This document shows positions 22,472 through 32,328 of a stretch of DNA of 64,000 nt, one piece after another. This DNA comes from Sacculina carcini (taxonomy: Eukaryota; Arthropoda; Thecostraca; Sacculinidae), in contig OU696597.1 in the NCBI GenBank assembly GCA_916048095.2, positions 4,625,747 through 4,689,746 of the forward strand, read 5' to 3'. Each line of letters begins with the position of its first letter. Within the stretch, counting starts at the first letter, position 1. The position numbers and the translations under genes are program-made. Below the pieces are notes generated by a model. That model saw nothing but the letters and a program-made list of their open reading frames with translations, had not been told where the DNA came from and made no database searches.

Positions 22472-25400
22472 CGCCCCCCTAGTCATTTTCATGACTTCGA
22501 TGAGCCTTTTGGGACGACGACGAGAGCGAGTTGATCTCCATGGCTCCTCGCTCCTCTGGGCTGCGTCTCCTTCGGATGATGCACTTGTTGGCTGGACGTT
22601 TGGCCTCAGAGCGTGGCCGAATCTCAGGCGAATGTGTCGTCGGTTGCGAGCTACCACTCGTCCGCTGAGCATCTTGACAAGGTATCGACGATGCGGCAAT
22701 TTCTCGACGATCACTCCATACCTGGTCCATTCCTTGGTCGCGTGACACTGGACCGCGACGTTGTTTCCCGGGCTTAGCTCGGTTAAGTCTCTGGTGCCCT
22801 GGTTGTACCTCTCCTCGGATTTGCACTCGTAAGTGTCCATCACGCGCTCCGCTTCTTCGCTGGACTTCTGCCACTCTGAGCTGAACTGTCGTCTGTGTGC
22901 AGGCACCATGTCTCTCACCGGACGACCGTAGAGAATCTCCGCCGGCGATCTGCTGTCTGGTCCAGGCGTGTTCCTCTGCTGAAGTATGCCTTTGGCCCAG
23001 CTGTCAGCGTCAAGGCCTCCTCTCCCCCCATCCCAGCACTTTTTAATCAGCGCTTTGGCCGATTTGACGGCGGCCTCGGCTCTTCCGTTCGATTGCGGGT
23101 AATGGGGTGATGAGCGCACGTGTTGGAAACGCCATAGCTCCGCAAATCGAGCGAATTCTCCCGATGTGAACTGCGGTCCTCCGTCGGAGTAGATTATCAC
23201 AGGCACGCCTACCATGCAGAAGATGGTACGGAAAGTATCAAGTAGACGTCTTGTGACCGCCGATGATCCCAGGTCGTTGACGAATTGCCACCCTGAGAGA
23301 TGGTCCACCAGCACGATGAACTTGTGTCCTCCGTGTTCAGCCATGTCGACGGAGACGTATTCGAACGGTCGAGTAGCCTTTGCATGACGCGTCATGGTTT
23401 CTGGAGCCTGTGATGGTAGGTATTGTTGGCATTTACCACAATGTTTGGTGATGTTGTCGATGTCGACATCAATACCGGGCCAATAAACGGCCTGCCGAGC
23501 TCGCTGCTTGGTTTTTTCTTTGCCCGCATGACTCGCGTGCAGGTCACGCAATATTTGTGACCTCATGGACTTCGGGATGACCAGCCGGCGACCAAGGAAC
23601 ACCAGATCGTCTTCGACCGACAGTCGTTCGTGTACAGGCCAGTAGCGTTGAAGCTTGTTGTTCATATCGCCTTTGCGATCCGGAAATCCGTCCATGATGG
23701 TTTGCTGGAGCATCTGTAGCTCAAGGTCAGCTGCAGATTCCGCCTTCAGCTGCTGTAGATTGAGGTCGGGGATCTCTGGATCCGTAGTGACACACGCAGC
23801 GATGGTCGTGCCGTCATCGGCCTCTTCTTTCTCCGTTGCGGGCGAAACGGGATGCCGCGAAAGCGCGTCAGCGGCAGTGTGCTGCTTCCCCGGGACCCAT
23901 CGAGCGGAGAATGGTCCAATCTCTTCCAGCTTAAACCGCAAACGCTGTAGTCGCGGATTAGCCAGGTCATCGAGCGATTTTGAGTTGAGGATTGGTACTA
24001 ATGGCCGGTGATCTGTCAAAACCTCGAAGTGTTCAAGACCGGAAAGAAACGGGCGACATTTTTTAATGCCCACACTATGGCCAGCAGCTCCAATTCGATC
24101 GCGGCATAACGGCTTTCTGCGTCGTTCAGAAAGCGCGATCCACATTGCACGACGCCCATTTCGCCATTCGGCTGTTTTTGTTGAAGCATGAAACCAAGCC
24201 CGTTCAGACGACTAGCATCTGTATGCAGGTATGTCGGAGCTTTAGCGTCGAAATATTTCAGCACATCTTGTGATGACAAAGCTTTTCGTGCTTCATGAAA
24301 TGCTGCAGTATGCCGGTCTTCCCACAAAAACGTGTTTTTCGTGCTCAACAATCCACGAAGAGGAACCAACCATTTTGACAGATCCGGCGAAAATGAACCG
24401 ATTTGGTTGCACAGACCAAAGAATGAGCGCAGATTCGTCAAGTTTGTCGGAACCGGAAATTTCGAGATAGCCTCGTTCAGAGCAGTGTCGATAGAATACC
24501 CGCTTGCGCTGACTTCGAATCCTGCGAATTTACACAGTGGCAGCATATACTGAACTTTGTTGCGATTCAAAGTTATTTTCCGCTGACGGCATCTGACCAA
24601 GAAATTGGTGGCACGTTCTTGAAGCTCCTCTTTTGAGCTGCCATAAATGATGACGTCATCTACTAGTCTTTGGACTCCTGTCAGTCCCTCAAGAGCCTCG
24701 TTCATCCGACGATTGTAGTGGTCAGATATCGACGAGATGCCGTACGGCGCACGGCGGAACATGTATCGACCAAACGGAGTGATGAAGGTGGTCAACGGTT
24801 GGCTTTCCTGACTGAGCGGGCACTGATGATAGCCTTTAGCTGCGTCAAACACTGCAAAATATTTTGCTTCAGCCGTTACCATAGATGCTACACACTCCGC
24901 TGGTGTGCTGGACTGAAACAATTCTCTCTGAATGCATCGGTTGAGTTTGGTGAGATCGACACACAGACGAATTTTCCCACCTTTCTTCGGCGTCACCACG
25001 ATCGGGGAACACCATTCCGTCGGTTCTGTTACACGTGTGATGATACCTTGTGACTCCAGTGAGTGCAGTTCCTCTTTCAAGGCATCACGTAGCGGGAGTG
25101 GCACCCGACGCGGCGCTGTGACGCTGTGAGGTCTGCTACCATCGGCGACTCTGATCTTGAACGATTCACCCGGCAAGCATTTAATCTCTTCACTGAAGAC
25201 GTCGCGAAATTCGCTGATGACATCTTCAGCTGACGATATACGCTTTCGATCGTTGGCCTCTGCGACGATGTTCACCGCGGACGGGTTCAGTTGATTCGGA
25301 TAGTCCCTCGAAATGATGCCCAATTCTCGACACACGTTCCACGACAGAAGCATTCCGGATACTCCTTTGAGTACATGCACGTCCACTTCGACTGACAACT

Positions 25401-26501
25401 CGCCGAGGGAAATGGTCGTTGGACATATACCGACTGGACACATTCTGGTGCCATCGGCTGAATACGGTCGATCCGTGCTGGGCAGCAGGTTGTTGATGTG
25501 CTCAAATTTTTCCAGCACATCCACCCCAGCCACTGTAATGTCGGCTCCTGTGTCCGGCAACGCAGACACCGTCACATGTCCATCGACGACAACATCCACA
25601 CGGGGAGCTCGGACTGACATGACGCTTGAAACAATCGCTGCTGACACATACCTGTTTTTCCACTGTTTGTTGGCAACGGTTATGTTCTCGGCGCGATCTC
25701 TGTCATCGAGGGATGTCTTGCATTTCGTGGCAAAATGACCTAATTTGCCGCATCTTCTGCACTTCTGGTCATGTGCTGCGCACTTGCCTTTGCGCGCGTG
25801 GTGTCTTCCGCACCGGGGACACTCTGGTTCAGAACTCGAAGGTGCTCGGCTGGCATGCTTACTGAAGCCACTGCGAACGCCGTGCACTCTGCCGACTCTA
25901 TCGGTCTCTATTTTCTCCGTATCGCGACTGGCGGCTTCTTCTGCTCTACAAATATCGATAGCCGTCGGAAGGTCCAAGCTTTTCACGCTACACAGCTTCT
26001 TAATGGTGGCTGTGTCTCGCATGCCCACCACGATGCGATCGCGGACGAGACTATCTTGACATTTGTCACAAAAATTACACGACATGCCCAATTCGCGCAG
26101 GCTGATGAGAAAATCGTCAAAGCACTCGCCATTTCTTTGCACACGTGAGTTGAAGTTTTTGCGCTCGATCACCTCGTTTACTTGCCCTTTGGCATAAACA
26201 TCCAAGTGTCGCAAGATTACGTCCACATTGTTCTTGTCTGTTTCGGCGATATCGAGGCTTTTTACAATTCTCAGACTTTCGTCGCTGATGCACGACCGAA
26301 ATACTGCCATCTGAACTTCCCGACTCTGACTTTTCAGACCGGAAAGTAGCACGTAGTCGGTCCAGCGCTCTCGCCACAACGTGAACGCTTCGCTTCGGTC
26401 AATAGATAGATCCAGTTTTGCTGGCACAGAAATTTTCCCGCTCCATGAAAATGAAGAATCACTCATTGAATGAGTATCACTGGATCCTGTCGGCTGCGCC
26501 A

Positions 26502-26769
26502 TGTTCAAGTCTGAGACTGTATTAACAAGATAACCATAACACACAAACAACACTGTAACACAAATGAAAGTAGCGACTCGCAAGAGCAACACACACGAAA
26601 CACGCGGGCTTCAAAACTTCACTGCCGTTCACTTAAACGGCTCAGTAGGATCAGCAGACGACCCACTCTCGATGCCCGACTGCTAGCGCTAAGCAGACGA
26701 CCCACTCTCGATGCCCGACTGCTAGCGACATCTGTTGAGGTAATTTTCTTCACGCTGCGCACTCCCACA
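26502..26769 (-). repeat. 5' LTR of the young gypsy element (268 bp)
   Basis: Same length and ends as the partner at 22204-22471, with a single base difference seen near 26560. Any promoter driving the element would lie in this copy. Confidence 0.95.
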
Positions 26770-26774
26770 GACAC

Positions 26775-26951
26775 TAAAAAAAACTGAGGAAAACACGTTG
26801 TCGAAAAGATGTAAAAAAGTATAGTTTCCCGTTTAGGAGCGTAGATCAGTGGAACCAATTAGACAGCAAAATAGTTGAAGCTAGAAATTTAAGTTCCTTC
26901 AAAAATATGTTAGATAAATTATGGAAAAGAGACGGGACAGCACGAGCTTAG
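26775..26951 (+). mobile_element. LINE ORF2 C-terminal part, 3' piece
   Basis: After the target duplication the plus strand resumes the LINE reading: KYSFPFRSVDQWNQLDSKIV, then EARNLSSFKNMLDKLWKRDG and a stop at 26949-26951. This is the standard closing segment (F-S-x-R-x-V-x-x-W-N-x-L, then S-F-K-x-x-L-D) of CR1-like LINEs. One stop codon sits just after the insertion point in the LINE frame. Confidence 0.85.
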
Positions 26952-27055
26952 CTCATATCCTGTAGAACAACTATGTGAGTACACACACACATGTGTGTGT
27001 GTGCGTTTGGTCGTGAGTGGTTGTGTTTGAGCGAGTCCACGGTGACAGTGTCATA

Positions 27056-27553
27056 TTAGTGAGCAGATACAGAGGAGGGAGTTGGTGTTTGCCGAGTAAG
27101 AGCGCCTAAAGGTAAGACTGTCTGTCTGTCAAAGTAACCATTATGTCTAGCTTCAATCTTTTCTTCGGCATTGTCTTGATGTTGTAGAAGCTGAGATTCC
27201 ACGTCCTTCAGTTCTCGGCTCTGACGTTTAACCACCGCTTGGGACTCGTTCAATTGTTGCTGAAGATGCAAAATATTGAAGCGAAGATCCGCGTATCCTC
27301 CGGCAGATTCAACCAGTTGATTCTTCACCAGTTGCAACTGTTCTCGAGTCTTCAGAAGACTTTCATTGCCACTGACAAATTGTGACATAAGCTCGCCAAG
27401 TTGACTTTTCAAGCAGGAGATCTCTCGTTGCTTGGCCGATAACAACTCGCGAGTTTGTTCCAATTCACTGGAATCTTTACTCCTCACGTCTTCAAGTTGA
27501 TGGATCTCGGTGCGAGATTCTTGAAGACTTTCTCTCAACGACTTGACCTGCTC
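27056..27553 (-). CDS. Coiled-coil protein, terminal exon
   Basis: The exon runs from an acceptor (CATCAAAACAG, 27554 onward) to a stop at 27056-27058, giving 165 codons entered in phase 0. The protein is heptad-rich from EQVKSLRESLQESRTEIHQL to about residue 140 and is rich in Glu, Gln, Leu and Lys, so a long coiled coil is likely. It ends in a short Thr/Pro/Ser tail. I do not recognise the family. The next exon-like unit upstream on the same strand is the MLN51-type exon at 27825-27914, which ends in phase 0. The two could be spliced together, making a chimeric product, or this may end an unrelated gene. The acceptor has a weak pyrimidine tract. Confidence 0.5.
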   Translation of the reverse strand, partial: EQVKSLRESLQESRTEIHQLEDVRSKDSSELEQTRELLSAKQREISCLKSQLGELMSQFVSGNESLLKTREQLQLVKNQLVESAGGYADLRFNILHLQQQLNESQAVVKRQSRELKDVESQLLQHQDNAEEKIEARHNGYFDRQTVLPLGALTRQTPTPSSVSAH

Positions 27554-27824
27554 CTGTTTTGATGGCCACGTAGGAGTGCAGACAGGGAGTAATTGTATGT
27601 ACACAACAACGAGTTGGCACACGAGTGAGTCTCAGAACACACGCAGATAATTCCAGTTAGGCAAAACAATGCGTCGCACGAATATGCCCAGAAAGTCAAC
27701 ACAAGCAAGAACAAACACAAAAAAAACAGGACATGAATCAGAGAGTTGACTTGAATCGACTCAACTCAACCACTCAATAACACAGAGTTAATTCAATGCA
27801 CGTGTAGACAGCGGGTGCAGGTAC

Positions 27825-27914
27825 CTTGCGCAAGCCAGGAGAGTCCTGCTGTTCATTAACAGCCTCGGCAGAGCTGTACGCCGAGCTGTGGCTCTGCTCA
27901 TCCTCAGAACTCAA
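27825..27914 (-). CDS. MLN51-like exon (LSSEDEQ), downstream copy
   Basis: Thirty codons in phase 0, bounded by an acceptor TGTGTGCAG and a donor AAG|GTACCT. It reads LSSEDEQSHSSAYSSAEAVN, then a short tail ending SPGLRK. It differs from the copy at 29701-29790 in one residue (Leu for Ser). No SELOR exons follow it, because the array is cut at 27641. The next compatible exon is the coiled-coil one at 27553. Confidence 0.6.
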
Positions 27915-28857
27915 CTGCACACAGGCACATATAAATTTTATAATTACATTTGGTCTTTTAATGATCTTGCATGCTTACAAAAGCTGGGTTCTCCAAAGGT
28001 CTCAAGCACCAAGCCCTCAAGCGGAAGAATCATGAATGTCTTATAGTCTATAAGTATAAATTTCAGCCCTTTATATAAATAATTTCGTTCCCAATGTATC
28101 AGAACTGCTACACTTGAATATACTTGTAACATTGAGTCGTTTTGAAGCAATATTCGACGAAAATTGCATAAGCACAATTGTGATGCTGTGCAAAACATAC
28201 ATATAAGTATAGTGATTTTGAAACTGTGTACTAACGGCAGAGCTCCCTCAAACTTCGTGACCTGAGTACTGCTCGATATTCACCGCCATCGCCTACAAAC
28301 ACACAAAATTGCCGATGAAAACCGTGAACACAAAATTCCAATTTTCTTTGTGTCGGCAACATTGCGAACTACACGACACACCGGTCTCGCAGGCTTCACA
28401 ACCGCCGCCGCATCCTGGGTTTCGGCACCAAAATTTTGGTTGTTGTCGTTGTTGGTTACGCTGGGCGCCTCCGTCAGAATGGCGCGTGCGTTGTTGTTGT
28501 TGTGGATGCTCAACGTGGGGGCGTGGTGAGATAATGACTGGACGATGGCGCGCGCAAGTGAGACACACTGTCACCACGCACGCCAACAATATCCCTCTGG
28601 GCACCTGGCTGATCGACCGCGTCTCTAGCACTGTCGTATCTCAGCGCAGGGAAATCTTCGGCTCGTCTTTAGCTGTCACCGCCGTCTCTTCTACCGCTCG
28701 CCGCTGCTGGGGAATTGTACGCCGGTCGGTCGTGCATGTGTGCACGTGGGCGCGAGCTAGACACCACAAGCGTGCGTCGCGTCGAGCCTGGCGCATGTGC
28801 GTCGTTATCGCCGCCGACAGAGAAATTGGGTCGCCGACCACGATAATCCCCTCTGTC

Positions 28858-28976
28858 TCGCCCTGCCCCTCTGCCTCGCCCTGCCCCTCTGCCTCGACCT
28901 GCCCCTCTGCCTCGACCTGCCCCTCTGCCCCGCCCTGCCCCTCTGCCTCGCCCTGCCCCTCTGCCTCGGCTCGCGG
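28858..28976 (-). repeat. 18-bp minisatellite coding GRGRGA units
   Basis: About six 18-bp units of CCCTGCCCCTCTGCCTCG run on the plus strand. On the minus strand they encode Arg/Gly/Ala repeats. The sister copy at 30729-30785 has about half as many units, so the array varies in length between paralogues. Confidence 0.88.
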
Positions 28977-28983
28977 GCCGCAC

Positions 28984-29240
28984 TTAGGCAGCCTCGTCGT
29001 CCCACGAGCGAGTGTACTTGCTCGGACCACGACCGTAGCGGCGGTTGCGTTTTCCCCGCGGCGCCATGTCGGCACGAATATCATAGCCGTAGTGGTCGCG
29101 CAGCTCCTGCATACTCTTGGGAGCCTGTTGGTGCATGTTGAACATATCATGCTGCCATCTATCGGCAACATTTCGACCTACACGACGCACCGGCCTCGCA
29201 GGCTTCACAACCGCCGCCGCACTGTATGTCATCAGACAAA

Positions 29241-29272
<32 letters not shown>

Positions 29273-29790
29273 TTAACTCAGGTAGAGTTTGAGAAGCGGT
29301 AATGTGAGTGTTAAGTAGGTTTTCTGTGTTGATCACGTATCATGTCCATGCAAGAGAGAGAGAGATAAGTCCAACGATAAATCGATGAATAGGAAGGCAG
29401 AAAACGGCTGACTTGTCCTGTTCAGCAGCGGCTCGGTCGTCGTGCTCGTAGAAGTTCCCTCTTTTAGGAATGTACTGAGGCTTCTTTTTGTCCTCGTCGT
29501 CGTCCACAGTCTATGATTCGCAGATAATTCCAGTTAGGCAAAACAATGCGTCGCACGAATATGCCCAGAAAGTCAACACAAGCAAGAACAAACACAAAAA
29601 AACAGGACATGAATCAGAGAGTTGACTTGAATCGACTCAACTCAACCACTCAATAACACAGAGTTAATTCAATGCACGTGTAGACAGCGGGTGCAGGTAC
29701 CTTGCGCGAGCCAGGAGAGTCCTGCTGTTCATTAACAGCCTCGGCAGAGCTGTACGCCGAGCTGTGGCTCTGCTCATCCTCAGAACTCAA
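28984..29790 (-). CDS. CASC3: CASC3/MLN51 (Barentsz)-like, SELOR-only copy
   Basis: Three exons fit together in phase: 29701-29790 (LSSEDEQ, acidic/Ser), 29413-29510 (TVDDDEDKKKPQYIPKRGNF, then YEHDDR) and 29221 down to a stop at 28984-28986 (VVKPARPVRRVGRNVADRWQ, then HDMFNMHQQAPKSMQELRDH and YGYDIRAD). Junctions use donor AAG|GTACCT, donor AA|GTCAGC and acceptor CATACAG. The last two exons form the SELOR domain of MLN51, the exon-junction-complex subunit that clamps onto eIF4A3 and RNA. The matching family signatures are F-x-x-HD-x-R, W-x-HD-x-F, QAPKS and YGYDIR. A TAA ends the frame just after SWDDEAA. The sister copy has TAT there and continues into an Arg/Gly-rich tail. The first exon with a start codon is not identified. 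Confidence 0.82.
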
Positions 29791-30832
29791 CTGCACACAG
29801 GCACATATAAATTTTATAATTACATTTGGTCTTTTAATGATCTTGCATGCTTACAAAAGCTGGGTTCTCCAAAGGTTTCAAGCACCAAGCCCTCAAGCGG
29901 AAGAATCATGAATGTCTTATAGTCTATAAGTATAAATTTCAGCCCTTTATATAAATAATTTCGTTCCCAATGTATCAGAACTGCTACACTTGAATATACT
30001 TGTAACATTGAGTCGTTTTGAAGCAATATTCGACGAAAATTGCATAAGCACAATTGTGATGCTGTGCAAAACATACATATAAGTATAGTGATTTTGAAAC
30101 TGTGTACTAACGGCAGAGCTCCCTCAAACTTCGTGACCTGAGTACTGCTCGATATTCACCGCCATCGCCTACAAACACACAAAATTGCCGATAAAAAACC
30201 GTGAACACAAAATTCCAATTTTGTTTGTGTCGGCAACATTGCGAACTACACGACACACCGGTCTCGCAGGCTTCACAACCGCCGCCGCATCCTGGGTTTC
30301 GGCACCAAAATTTTGGTTGTTGTCGTTGTTGGTTACGCTGGGCGCCTCCGTCAGAATGGCGCGTGCGTTGTTGTTGTTGTGGATGCTCAACGTGGGGGCG
30401 TGGTGAGATAATGACTGGACGATGGCGCGCGCAAGTAAGACGCACTGCCACCACGCTTACAATATCCCTCTGGGCACCTGGCTGATCGACCGCGTCTCTA
30501 GCACTGTCGTCCCTCAGCACAGAGAAATCTTCAGCTCGTCTCTAGCTGTCACCGCCGTCTCTTCTACCGCTCGCCGCTGCTGGGGAATTGTACGCCGGTC
30601 GGTCGTGCATGTGTGCCTGTGGGCGCGAGCTAGACACCACAAGCGTGCGTTGCGTCCAGCCTGGCGCATGTGCGTCGTTATCGCCGCCGGCAGAGAAATT
30701 TGGTTTGCCACCACGGTAATCCCCTCTGCCTCGCCCTGCCCCCCTGCCTCGCTCTGCCCCTCTGCTTCGCCCTGCCCCTCTACTTCGGCTCGCGGGCCGC
30801 GCATAGGCAGCCTTGTCGTCCCACGAGAGAAA
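29521..30832 (-). repeat. MLN51 tandem duplication, unit 2
   Basis: This is the upstream (minus-sense) partner of 27641-28990. It starts at the SWDD codons of exon B with unrelated sequence before them, so the upstream gene copy is truncated there. Confidence 0.92.
30540..30832 (-). pseudogene. MLN51-like exon B, second half only
   Basis: It reads SWDDKAAYARPASRSRGAGR, then a short RGG-type repeat, then GDYRGGKPNFSAGGDNDAHA and a Ser/Arg-rich end finishing GRRDGGDS. The frame stays open through the codon that is a stop in the middle copy. The SELOR half of the exon is missing upstream of 30832, so this piece alone cannot make an MLN51 core. Confidence 0.65.
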
Positions 30833-31255
30833 AACTAGACCAGTCGGCTCGCCGGAAACTCTTAATCCACTGTGATGGTGTAACACGCTGGGATGTCGAA
30901 ACCTATATGGGGTAATGATCTGATGATCACACGTCCGTGTCCACTGACCACCCAAACCAACGCACCAACTCCGGTGAGCATATCGTCAAATCAATTACTG
31001 GTGAGTTTCCTGGACAGATATATCGTGTCATCGACCCGTCGTTCAATAACACCAAGCGCTCAAGATGACCAACCAAGCCCCATCACGCTGTCACCATGAA
31101 CACCAAGTGTTGAGATCAAACGTCACCACCATCCACGTTTCACATCAAGGTGTGAATCATTCCACATCACTTACACCAACACACACACACAAACACATAC
31201 AGGCTCATACGAGAAAGCAATCTCAGATAGCCCCTTCATATGTGATCCCTGATGT

Positions 31256-31261
31256 GTGTGT

Positions 31262-31349
<88 letters not shown>
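31256..31349. repeat. (GT)n microsatellite
   Basis: Roughly 45 GT units with two TATG interruptions. All ORFs over it are artefacts. The flanks 30840-31255 and 31350-31975 are AT-rich, with no gene that I recognise. Confidence 0.95.
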
Positions 31350-31352
<3 letters not shown>

Positions 31353-31989
31353 GAATCGGAAGTGATAAGAAGATGCTATCAGACGTAAGTCATGCGGAAA
31401 CAGATCATTCCTCATAGACATAGACGAGAAACGGTAATCGCCAGAGCAAGCAAGAATGAATTATTCTGGGTTCAATGTATTTGCATGTTTGACAGTAAAT
31501 TACGCAACCAAGACCTTTTTGTGATAGCCCATTGACAAACAACATCAAACAAAAACAAAAACGCAAATAAAATTTGCCAAGAGAACGTGCAATTGATACC
31601 ATCCTGCAATAGCCAAGTTGCAAATTGCAATACAGTGTAATGTAGCGTAACATGTAGTATATGTTAATGTGTACACACACACACTCGTATATATACATGA
31701 ATATAAAAATCATGGAAGTGCAGTGGAAACATTAACGATGTCTATGGGTAAATGAAGATGTACAATATGAAACATTAGAAATATGAAGTAAAATATAATA
31801 TAATATGATGACTCGTACTTATAATAATTTCATTGTTATGAGTATCGTAAAACTACGTGATAGTTGCGTGGAAAAAAATTGGATAAAAAGAACAAATGAG
31901 AATACACTCATAAATTTCACTTACTTCTGATGCTACTCACAAGGATGTTATGCAGAGTGTGGAGCGTTGACGCTGTCACCAGTAATGTG

Positions 31990-32230
31990 TTTGAGTTACG
32001 AGTATTGTACGCGTTAATCCCCCCCCCCCTTTTCTCTCTCTCTCTCCCTTTTCCTTACGAGTATCGTACTCGTCAAATTCCGTCTCTCTCTTTCTCTCTT
32101 TTTATGGGACTTTTATACATTCGGTATAGATAGAGTCAGGCGCTCATTGTTTGATCTGCATTTGGGAAAGGGTCTTGCTACCCCCTCTCAAGTGCCGCCC
32201 TGGGCGACCGCCCAGACCGCCCCTAGGACG
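31990..32230 (-). mobile_element. hAT-type element end, copy 1 (non-coding)
   Basis: In minus sense it reads GGGCGGTCTGGGCGGTCGCC, then CAGGGCGGCACTTGAG, then GAGCGCCTGACTCTATC and the motif ACGAGTACGATACTCGTAA. GGGCGGCACTTGAGAGGGGG text is characteristic of the leading end of hAT elements with a TTF/ZMYM-type transposase. A second copy at 34905-35040 lies directly before such a transposase. This copy has lost its coding part. Confidence 0.55.
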
Positions 32231-32328
32231 AACTGTGGGGACTGAGATGACAATTTGTATCGATTTTATGTTTTGCGATTGGTGCGAGTATGATAGTGTA
32301 AATGATACCCTTTGCTGAATGTTATTAT

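Larger units (their letters stand above)
22204..26769 (-). mobile_element. Young Ty3/gypsy LTR-retrotransposon, near whole
   Basis: It is bounded by two 268-bp LTRs and flanked by the 5-bp target duplication GACAC (22199-22203 and 26770-26774). Along the minus strand come gag with a CCHC knuckle (CRRCGKLGHFATKC), an aspartic protease (LPDTGADITV), reverse transcriptase (box LVDDVIIYG), RNase H, and integrase with an HHCC finger and DDE core. A primer-binding-site-like TGGCGCAGCCGACAGG follows the 5' LTR directly. A polypurine tract with GGGGGG precedes the 3' LTR near 22475. The gag start codon appears to straddle the LTR/PBS border. The LTRs differ at one site by eye, so the insertion is recent. 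It looks nearly whole, with about one break. Confidence 0.95.
27641..28990 (-). repeat. MLN51 tandem duplication, unit 1
   Basis: This block is nearly identical to 29521-30832, a shift of about 1.88 kb. Each unit contains (minus sense) the second half of MLN51 exon B with its arginine/glycine repeats, a partial copy of the start of exon B, and the 90-bp LSSEDEQ exon. Differences are few apart from the repeat number in the 18-bp minisatellite, so the duplication is fairly recent. Confidence 0.92.

Noticed and set aside
24016-26592. The 858-aa minus-strand open frame as a domesticated host gene.
   Set aside because: It is bounded by near-identical LTRs with a target duplication and has ordinary gypsy gag-protease-RT content, so it is simply a young element copy.
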